A DNA stretch of 12,967 bases, taken from contig CAKRSU010000040.1 in assembly GCA_934401755.1 (NCBI GenBank), positions 1 to 12,967 on the forward strand. The letters are read 5' to 3'. Source of the DNA: an uncultured Oxalobacter sp. (GTDB lineage: Bacteria > Pseudomonadota > Gammaproteobacteria > Burkholderiales > Burkholderiaceae_D). The notes under the pieces are model-generated. The model did no database searches, was not told the DNA's origin, and saw only the letters and a list, made by a program, of their open reading frames with translations. Shown here one piece after another: positions 8,118 to 12,967 of the stretch; within the stretch, counting starts at the first letter, position 1; every line of letters starts with the position of its first letter. A program made the position numbers and the translations under genes.

Positions 8118-8532
8118 TTTTGAAAGTATGGATAAGTTGTCTGAGGCAACTTGCTTTTTGTTTATTTCTATTAATAACGTTATTTTTATTATTTGTTTTT
8201 ATATTATTTTCAGAATAAATGAAGCGATTAATCGCAGGATCTAAAATGATATTTTCTTTTGGAATAAATGTTCCATCTGTATCTGTAATATGAATAATTT
8301 TCTCTATATCGCTTTTTAAAAAGTGATTATTATTAAGAAAACTTTTAATTCTGTCATGAATTTTTTTAACGATATTTGAAGAATTACTCCCATAATCTGT
8401 TGTAATATCTCCATGCATAATTTCAACTCGTACAGTTGAATTTGAAAATATTTGCGTCAATGGTAGAGAAAGAGCTTCATCATCTGCAGGGCCTTCTACG
8501 ATAATTAAAATGATTTTCTTATAGTTGCTCAT
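8104..8532 (-). CDS. TOPRIM-like protein, partner of the ATPase, truncated by frameshift
   Basis: A 142-residue reading frame with TOPRIM-type signatures: IIVEGPADDEAL near the N-terminus (E13, then D17/D18) and HITDTDGTF with D84-T-D86. These match the E and D-x-D metal ligands of OLD-family nucleases, topoisomerases and primases. The start ATG overlaps the ATPase stop by four bases (ATGA), so the two are coupled. The frame ends in a TAA (8104-8106) in a TA-rich stretch, and the natural continuation lies in the +1 frame downstream. ATPase plus separate TOPRIM gene is the layout of two-gene OLD-like anti-phage systems such as PARIS (AriA/AriB); I cannot assign a named subtype. The function as a nuclease effector is inferred. 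Whether the shortened product works is unknown. Confidence 0.65.
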   Translation of the reverse strand: MSNYKKIILIIVEGPADDEALSLPLTQIFSNSTVRVEIMHGDITTDYGSNSSNIVKKIHDRIKSFLNNNHFLKSDIEKIIHITDTDGTFIPKENIILDPAINRFIYSENNIKTNNKNNVINRNKQKASCLRQLIHTFKIGGI

Positions 8533-9971
8533 TTTATTTCTCCGATATCACCGGATTGTCTTAAAGCTAAACTGATCGCAGCATTATCGGTAGCGTCATA
8601 GAGTTTGGGTTCATTATTTCCAAGAACAATATTTCTAAAATAGAAATCCCTGAGATTATTTGTATCTCTAATGTTTTTTTGCCTGAAATATCGATTCTTA
8701 GGATCTGTTGTAGTAAATGCAATGAAACTTCGGTCAATTGTTTCTAATGGCCTAAGATTATGAGATGTGAAGATCAGTTGTCCTTTTGCTTTGTTGGAAA
8801 TGATTTTAAGAAATTCCCCAAGAAGATATTCAAAAATACCAGAATCTAATTCATCAATGGCAACAGTCATAGATCGTTGGTTATAAAGACCAATCATTAA
8901 ACTGAGAATAGAGACAATTTTTTTTATTCCTTCTGATTCATATCGAAGGGGAATTGGTTTTTTATTTTTAAGAGAAACAATTTCAATAGTAACTTGTTCT
9001 TGCCCTGTTTTTGATAGGCTTTTCCCTAATTCATGAACATCAACACTCATATTAGGAATGATTGCATTTAAGGTAATATTCATTTTTTTAAATGCCATTG
9101 TGATGATATCTTGAAGATTGATATCAATTTTTGATGGAGTATTGATATTAATTCGAATTTTTCCCGCGTGAATTGTAGTAAATTCCTCTTTTTTTTCTGT
9201 AATTTTGAATGAAAAAGGAAGCGCATTTTGTCCAAGTAGAGCTGAATCTCTTGTTGTTACTACAAATAATTCTTGTTGTGCATAAAATGTTAAACGTTGG
9301 AGGATAAATGCTGCTTTTTTTACTTCTTCATTAGAATTTTTTTCGTTAAGGCGCTCTTGAATAATTTTGATGAAGTTATGTGAAAAAATAAAGGATCGAG
9401 AAGTTTCTGTCATAATGCCTTTTGTAATACGCAAATCATCTCGAATCTTAATATCATTGCCAACTAGTGATCTGTATTTTGTTTTTGGCTGAAAAGCTTC
9501 AAGCGTTTTTGAAACAGGGGGAATAGAGGTATCAATTAGCTTAGTTTTTTTAATGCTTGTATTATCATCTTTATAACTATAACTAATAATTTCATCAAAA
9601 ATTTCGATCCGCTTTTCTATTGAGTTTTCATTATTATTCGTTTCGTTTGCACGAATTTTGCAACTATAAAATACGCTATAGATATTGGTGTTATTACGGA
9701 CGATTTGGAATTCAAAATCAAGTTGTGCATATGCAGCATTAACATTGATAAAATCACAGAATTCTTGACGTATGGGCATTCCATAAGCCAGATCATGAAA
9801 TAATTCTAAAGCTTGTATTAACGCTGTTTTGCCTGAACCGTTTTGTCCGTAAAGAGCGAGTACTGTATCAATAGGCTTTTTCTTGTTGTTACATAAATCA
9901 ACTCGACCATAAATGACGTTTTTGAAATTTTGAATCGTAATAGATTTTAATTGGACTGAAGAATTTATCAT
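8529..9971 (-). CDS. OLD-like AAA/ABC-type ATPase, probable phage-defence component
   Basis: A 480-residue protein starting MINSSVQLKSITIQNFKNV, the typical opening of RecF/OLD-like ATPases. Walker A is GQNGSGKT (42-49). The C-terminal half has a signature-like YESEGIKKI (344-352), Walker B MTVAIDELDSG (368-378, D373/E374) and switch histidine FTSHN (H404). The roughly 290-residue middle lacks recognisable motifs and probably holds the coiled-coil or dimerisation insert. I prefer ATG 9971 to an in-frame TTG at 9998; neither has a good Shine-Dalgarno. It overlaps the TOPRIM-like gene by four bases. The module looks AT-richer than its neighbours, which hints at horizontal origin (not counted). 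In related two-gene systems the ATPase senses phage proteins and releases the TOPRIM effector; the same role here is inference. Confidence 0.75.
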   Translation of the reverse strand: MINSSVQLKSITIQNFKNVIYGRVDLCNNKKKPIDTVLALYGQNGSGKTALIQALELFHDLAYGMPIRQEFCDFINVNAAYAQLDFEFQIVRNNTNIYSVFYSCKIRANETNNNENSIEKRIEIFDEIISYSYKDDNTSIKKTKLIDTSIPPVSKTLEAFQPKTKYRSLVGNDIKIRDDLRITKGIMTETSRSFIFSHNFIKIIQERLNEKNSNEEVKKAAFILQRLTFYAQQELFVVTTRDSALLGQNALPFSFKITEKKEEFTTIHAGKIRININTPSKIDINLQDIITMAFKKMNITLNAIIPNMSVDVHELGKSLSKTGQEQVTIEIVSLKNKKPIPLRYESEGIKKIVSILSLMIGLYNQRSMTVAIDELDSGIFEYLLGEFLKIISNKAKGQLIFTSHNLRPLETIDRSFIAFTTTDPKNRYFRQKNIRDTNNLRDFYFRNIVLGNNEPKLYDATDNAAISLALRQSGDIGEIK

Positions 9972-10135
9972 GGCAAAAAGAACGCTTATTGAAGACAAAG
10001 TAAAATTCTATCATAGGCGTTTTAAATGGGATTGATTAAAAAATATGTATTTTTTTTACAGAAATTACAGTTACTCGCTTCTATAACAGCATTATATTCA
10101 ATTGTTAGAACGATGATGAAAGAACTAGTTTTTTG

Positions 10136-10148
10136 CGAACCGGCTTTG
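10136..10148 (-). other. Half of the porin terminator hairpin (second arm lost)
   Basis: Minus-strand CAAAGCCGGTTCG is one arm of the hairpin seen complete at 12781-12808. Here the second arm is missing and the sequence continues CAAAAAACTAG. Homology with the right-end copy therefore breaks at the hairpin centre, although a short TGAAAGAAC stretch occurs beyond it in both. The expressed porin may have lost its efficient terminator, allowing read-through toward the ATPase gene, which starts 206 bases beyond the porin stop on the same strand. Confidence 0.55.
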
Positions 10149-10176
10149 GCATACAAAGCACTAAGCTAAGTAGAAC

Positions 10177-11286
10177 TTAGAACTTATGAGTAATACCGAA
10201 TTGGAGGCCAGTAACCTTATCGGAATAATCGCCAAAGATTCTGGCAGCCTGTTTGTCATCATCCCAATCAGTATAAGCAGCAATACCGTAGAGAGAAGTC
10301 CGTTTAGAGAGATTGTAGGTATAACCAATAGCAACCTTCCAAGCATCAGCATCGATGTCAGAATAAGCACCGCCGTTGCCATTACCTTCAACGGAGAGCC
10401 ACTGAGCAGAAGCATTCAAACGGCCAGGGCCAACCTTCCATTCAACACCGAGTAAAGCCTGCTGTTCATCCAAAGAATTGTAAGTACCAGTTTTCTGATC
10501 AGCCCAAGGTTTAGCATATCCTTCAACACCACCCTTATCATGAGTAGCCTGATACAAAGCTTCCAACTTAACAGTATCCCAGCTGTAGCTGACACCAGCA
10601 TTCCAGAGAGAAGAACGATTAGAATCAGCTAAGACCTGATAGTTAGCAGTCGCAGCAAAACCACCGTTCTTATAGTTCAAGCCTAAAGCATAACCATCGT
10701 TATCCCAGCCGTTGGACTTACCAGCAGCATGACCAGGTTCATTGCGAACTAAGTAATTGCCAGTAGTACGAGAAGAACCATTCATATTACCGCCCAGCGC
10801 ATAAGAAGCACTGAAACTAAAGCCGTAATAATCGAGAGAATCGAAGCGGATCATATTATCCTGACGGACACCACGCTGAGTGGAATCAATCATAGCGCCG
10901 ACGCCATACTGATAGAAAGGATCGAACTTACGAATATTTTCAGTAGCGATACCATTGATACGTCCCAAACGAACAGCACCCCAGTTATCGCCTTTCAGAC
11001 CGACGTTAGCAGCACCTTCCCAGTCTTTGTCATGTTTAGTATTGTTAGTACCGTCATTAACATTAAACCGTTTTTCCAACTGGAAAGTCGCCTTTTGACC
11101 ACTGCCCAAATCTTCAACACCCTTAAAGCCGATACGGGAATTAACATTTTCCCCCATACCGACATCTTCACCGGTCTTCTTAATATAGCCAGTATCCACG
11201 ACACCGTAGATAGTGACATTGGACTGTGCATAAGCGGTGCCAGCAGCAGCGCCCAGAACAGCTAAAGCAATAAGCGTTTTTTTCAT
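10177..11286 (-). CDS. Complete Gram-negative porin, expressed member of the porin family
   Basis: A 369-residue precursor with signal peptide MKKTLIALAVLGAAAGTAYA (cleavage after residue 20) and mature start QSNVTIYGVVDTGY, typical of Burkholderiales trimeric general porins. NSRIGFKGVEDLGSGQKA and GLKGDNWGAVRLGRI are standard porin strands and turns, and the terminal Phe is the usual OMP assembly signal. It should form a 16-stranded outer-membrane channel. The ATG at 11286 has AAGGGA upstream (11293-11298) and a promoter at 11389-11418. It is the only family member here with signal peptide, promoter and ribosome binding site. Segments that vary between copies are residues 174-188, 260-268, 307-311 and 354; the first two differ in length and are probably surface loops. 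It could receive sequence from the truncated copies by gene conversion (inference). Confidence 0.92.
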   Translation of the reverse strand: MKKTLIALAVLGAAAGTAYAQSNVTIYGVVDTGYIKKTGEDVGMGENVNSRIGFKGVEDLGSGQKATFQLEKRFNVNDGTNNTKHDKDWEGAANVGLKGDNWGAVRLGRINGIATENIRKFDPFYQYGVGAMIDSTQRGVRQDNMIRFDSLDYYGFSFSASYALGGNMNGSSRTTGNYLVRNEPGHAAGKSNGWDNDGYALGLNYKNGGFAATANYQVLADSNRSSLWNAGVSYSWDTVKLEALYQATHDKGGVEGYAKPWADQKTGTYNSLDEQQALLGVEWKVGPGRLNASAQWLSVEGNGNGGAYSDIDADAWKVAIGYTYNLSKRTSLYGIAAYTDWDDDKQAARIFGDYSDKVTGLQFGITHKF

Positions 11287-11309
11287 TTTATTTCCCTTTT
11301 AGAAGGTCA

Positions 11310-11323
11310 ATCTACATGTAGAT
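11310..11323. promoter_or_regulatory. 14-bp perfect palindrome in the porin leader
   Basis: ATCTACATGTAGAT is a perfect palindrome located 24-37 bases upstream of the porin start codon and downstream of the predicted transcription start. It could be an operator or a leader RNA hairpin close to the ribosome binding site. I recognise no regulator for it. Confidence 0.45.
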
Positions 11324-11388
11324 AAATCTTTGTTTCCAGATAGATTCCCGAATTATCAGCTGACACAGGAGCCTATCGGGTAAGGATG

Positions 11389-11418
11389 ATTCTACGCTAG
11401 CGTGCATGACCTTGTCAT
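11389..11418 (-). promoter_or_regulatory. Promoter of the complete porin gene
   Basis: On the minus strand, ATGACA (-35, 11413-11418) and TAGAAT (-10, 11389-11394) are 18 bases apart, giving a leader of about 95 nt. The -35 box sits inside an inverted repeat (11404-11420), a likely place for a regulator. None of the truncated copies carries this region. Confidence 0.6.
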
Positions 11419-11420
11419 GC
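11404..11420. promoter_or_regulatory. Inverted repeat over the porin -35 box, possible operator
   Basis: GCATGAC-CTT-GTCATGC, perfect 7-bp arms around three bases, covers the predicted -35 element. A dimeric regulator binding here would affect porin transcription. The regulator is unknown. Confidence 0.45.
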
Positions 11421-11550
11421 GAAACGTGATTTTTGTTGTAAATTGTGCACACAGTTGAGGTTGATGTCGCTTGAAAAATGGTGGTTTTGTCATGAGAACG
11501 TTTGTTTATTTGGATTTTTGCTGAAAAATCTATGGAAATATTTTTGGGAT

Positions 11551-11638
11551 TTGTTTGGACAAATTGATTGTTTTTGTTGAGAAATTGGGGAAATGTAGGT
11601 GTTTTTTTGTATTGTTTGTTATTTTTTAGATGATAAGT
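11551..11638 (+). other. 88-base tract without any C on the plus strand
   Basis: Between the C at 11550 and the next at 11639 the plus strand has only A, G and T. The wider stretch 11471-11660 has six C in 190 bases. It is rich in T-runs and G-runs and lies about 130-220 bases upstream of the porin promoter. Function unknown; no canonical four-run G-quadruplex with short loops is present. Confidence 0.8.
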
Positions 11639-11660
11639 CGTTTTGAGTGGGGAGGTTAAA

Positions 11661-11682
11661 GGGCAGAGGAATTCCTCTGCCC
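11661..11682. terminator. 22-bp perfect palindrome, possible bidirectional terminator
   Basis: Two 11-base arms GGGCAGAGGAA/TTCCTCTGCCC with no unpaired spacer. On the plus strand it is followed by AGCTTTTG, on the minus strand by TTTAACC, so it could terminate in either direction, though neither U-tract is strong. It touches the next inverted repeat with no gap. Confidence 0.5.
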
Positions 11683-11735
11683 AGCTTTTGAAAACACATA
11701 GAAACTCATAATGTTTCTATGTGTTTTCAAAAGCT
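11683..11735. repeat. Long perfect inverted repeat, 23-bp arms with 7-base loop
   Basis: The arms are 11683-11705 and 11713-11735, fully complementary (starting AGCTTTTGAAAACACATAG), around TCATAAT. It is followed on the plus strand by A6 and directly abuts the palindrome at 11661-11682. It could be a very stable RNA hairpin, the end of a small mobile element, or a recombination site. It encodes nothing that I can see. Confidence 0.75.
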
Positions 11736-12096
11736 AAAAAATTTGATCTCTATGTAAAATGAAAGATTTTTATTAAATTAGAATGGTGAAAATAGATTTC
11801 TTTGGATGAATCTACTACTGATCGTATTACCGTATTGTTCACTTTGTAGATTAATCAAGGGGCCTATTTTTGTACTTTAATAATATCGGTATTATTTTTG
11901 TGACCTTTGTATTGAAATGGAATTTTTTCAATTCAGGTTTTGTTGAGTTTTAGCAAAATACTCCGTAAATTCCCATTATTCAGAGTGAGAAAGGAGCATA
12001 GCTTTGCCACCTTTAATCTGGTGAGTTCTGCTGTTCGATATATTGCCGAATTTTCGGTTTCTTTTAGCATATTCTAAATGCAGAGTGGGGGAATTC

Positions 12097-12318
12097 CTAT
12101 TTTGAACCCTGGCAATACTGATCTGCAAAGTCGTTAAATTTGAAATATTGCTCAATGGTGTACGAATCCGCAGTATGAAACAATTCTATGGATGCGTTTG
12201 TTTTGTCGGTTCTACACCAGATATCTGGATTTAGCGACACAGACTTACAAAATTCCTGTTCGTTTGGAAAAAAGAATAATCCCAGTTGAAAGATTGTTGT
12301 AACCAAATATTTTAGCAA
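12097..12318 (-). CDS. Doubtful small ORF of unknown function
   Basis: An open frame of 73 codons from a TTG at 12318, without a convincing Shine-Dalgarno; a stop lies about ten codons further upstream. The product starts with a short hydrophobic stretch (YLVTTIFQLGLFFF) and then has several Cys residues (EFCKS, IWCRT, QYCQG) and aromatic residues, a pattern seen in small exported disulfide proteins. I recognise no family. It stands alone between gene remnants and may be a chance frame or a gene piece. Confidence 0.2.
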   Translation of the reverse strand: MLKYLVTTIFQLGLFFFPNEQEFCKSVSLNPDIWCRTDKTNASIELFHTADSYTIEQYFKFNDFADQYCQGSK

Positions 12319-12361
12319 AGCCTGAAAAACCTTAAATTAGCCTACTGAAACCTCTTTCTAA

Positions 12362-12746
12362 AAAGGGCGTTTTCATAGATTCAAATACAAGGTAGGCCGT
12401 GATAATTTTCGCTATCTGCAAGACATCAAACAACTTGAAGAACAAAATAGCCTGGATATACTTGCCAAAAATAGGATGGATACGCTGACCGTAAAAGTCA
12501 GAATACCTCCGATAAAATTAAAAACGTAAACGAGAGATCGCTATGTCAATGTCGATCTGGTTTGTACGATAAACATCTTAAGAAAGGAGATGTCCGGTTA
12601 GTCTGTGAAGTGAATGGTATGGTAATGCCATTAGCAGCTTCCTTGGATGAGACCAGAGCGTAAGTTATCGGACTCAATGGGAATTCCATTGCTTTAGCGA
12701 AGGTAGGATACCAATTCCTAATAGAAACGTATCTTTCGAGGTGCGT
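12362..12746 (+). pseudogene. Decayed coding remnant of unknown family
   Basis: Two overlapping plus-strand frames look protein-like, but no single open frame remains. The first (12362-12526) encodes a segment including YKVGRDNFRYLQDIKQLEEQ and stops at 12527. The second (from 12475) encodes LKKGDVRLVCEVNGMVMPLA before a TAA at 12661-12663, and the same frame resumes as VIGLNGNSIALAKVGYQFL. At least one frameshift and one in-frame stop would have to be undone. There is no plausible start codon or ribosome binding site, and a good terminator follows directly. I cannot name the family; a non-coding transcript ending at the same terminator is possible. Confidence 0.35.
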
Positions 12747-12753
12747 TTTTTTT
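12725..12753 (+). terminator. Plus-strand Rho-independent terminator
   Basis: Stem AAACGTATC pairs with GGTGCGTTT (two G-U pairs) around TTTCGA, followed by a run of eight T (12746-12753). It ends the decayed gene at 12362-12746 and is the only clear sign that this stretch was once a plus-strand transcription unit. Confidence 0.7.
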
Positions 12754-12780
12754 GATATTTATTATTGAGTTGAAAGAACA

Positions 12781-12808
12781 CAAAGCCGGTTCGTTCGAAC
12801 CGGCTTTG
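12781..12808 (-). terminator. Porin-copy terminator hairpin
   Basis: CAAAGCCGGTTCG and its exact complement flank two bases: 13 perfect base pairs. It lies about 32 bases past the stop codon of the right-end porin copy. The U-tract on the minus strand is weak (TGTTCTTTC). The complete porin retains only one arm of this hairpin (10136-10148). Confidence 0.6.
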
Positions 12809-12812
12809 AAGG

Positions 12813-12967
12813 CATACAAAGCGCTAAGCTAAGTAGAACTTAGAACTTATGAGTAATACCGAATTGGAGGCCAGTAACCTTATCGGAATGATCGCCAAAG
12901 ATCTTAGCAGCCTGCTTGTCATCATCCCAATCAGTATAAGCAGCAATACCGTAGAGAGAAGTACGTT
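12813..12967. repeat. Right copy of the 155-bp identical terminal direct repeat
   Basis: Identical to positions 1-155 over its whole length and cut by the window edge, so the true length of identity is unknown. It includes the porin 3' flank and the start of the porin C-terminal coding part. Confidence 0.9.
12840..12967 (-). CDS. 3' end of a further porin copy, cut by the window edge
   Basis: This codes for the last 42 or so residues of the porin, from about TSLYGIAAYTDWDDDKQAAK to the terminal HKF, with the IFGDHSDK allele also found in cassette 1. Whether it continues into a complete gene, another truncated cassette, or is the same copy as cassette 1 (if the molecule closes) cannot be told. 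It is the only copy with the full terminator hairpin in view. Confidence 0.8.
   Translation of the reverse strand, partial: RTSLYGIAAYTDWDDDKQAAKIFGDHSDKVTGLQFGITHKF

Larger units (their letters stand above)
11421..12780. other. Long mostly non-coding interval upstream of the porin
   Basis: About 1.36 kb lie between the porin promoter and the right-end porin terminator. I see no convincing complete gene. It holds a C-depleted tract (11471-11660), two abutting perfect inverted repeats (11661-11735), a weak hairpin at 11879-11896 (AATAATA/TATTATT), one doubtful minus-strand ORF (12097-12318), and a decayed plus-strand coding remnant (12362-12746) that ends in an intact terminator. No tRNA, rRNA, insertion sequence or CRISPR array is recognisable. 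The content suggests accumulated gene remains between porin copies. Confidence 0.6.

Noticed and set aside
10038..10057. A/T-only inverted repeat as terminator between porin and ATPase
   Set aside because: The stem has only A-T pairs around TG and would be unstable; it is better read as AT-rich spacer.
11471..11660. G-quadruplex initiator like that upstream of pilE
   Set aside because: G-runs are short and separated by long loops, so the canonical motif of four close G-runs is not met; only the base bias is reported.
1..12967. Insertion sequence or transposase explaining the porin copies
   Set aside because: No transposase-like frame, terminal inverted repeats around the copies, or target duplications were found at the cassette borders.
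1..12967. CRISPR array, tRNA or rRNA genes
   Set aside because: No regularly spaced short repeats and no tRNA or rRNA-like sequence were recognised in the intergenic stretches.

Overview
The window looks like part of an AT-rich Gram-negative chromosome. The best guess is a Betaproteobacterium of the order Burkholderiales, possibly Sutterellaceae-like. This rests on the porin type (signal peptide ending AYA|Q, mature start QSNVTIYG, C-terminal Phe) and on the molybdate/formate gene set. The taxon is inferred from protein style only.

Layout. Positions 1-830 hold a porin copy on the minus strand that lacks its signal peptide and N-terminal third. It abuts the terminator of metY (O-acetylhomoserine sulfhydrylase, 890-2176, minus). 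Next come fdhD (2252-3055, minus) and modE (3070-3837, minus), then the divergent operon modA-modB-modC (3962-6484, plus), whose promoter carries a clear ModE-type operator. A spermidine-synthase-fold gene (6474-7253, minus) meets modC tail to tail. A second, shorter porin fragment lies at 7301-7786. Beyond it is a defence-type pair on the minus strand: an OLD-like ATPase (8529-9971) and a TOPRIM-like gene (8104-8532) whose C-terminal part (7848-8117) has been split off by a frameshift. The one complete porin gene is at 10177-11286, with its own promoter, ribosome binding site and signal peptide. From about 11419 to 12780 there is mostly non-coding DNA: a C-depleted tract, two abutting perfect inverted repeats, one doubtful small ORF and a decayed gene remnant with its own terminator. 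The window closes with the 3' end of another porin copy, identical to the first 155 bases of the window.

How it fits together. ModABC imports molybdate, ModE senses it and represses modABC, and FdhD sulfurates the molybdenum cofactor for formate dehydrogenase, so 2252-6484 is a molybdenum/formate module.

The most unusual element is the porin family. There is one expressed gene and two promoterless 5'-truncated copies (a third, at the right edge, is only partly visible). All lie on the same strand and all stay in frame. Between copies, long stretches are nearly identical at the DNA level while a few short in-frame segments differ, probably surface loops. This is the layout expected of silent donor cassettes feeding an expressed outer-membrane protein gene by recombination. 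The defence-type gene pair sits between two of the copies.
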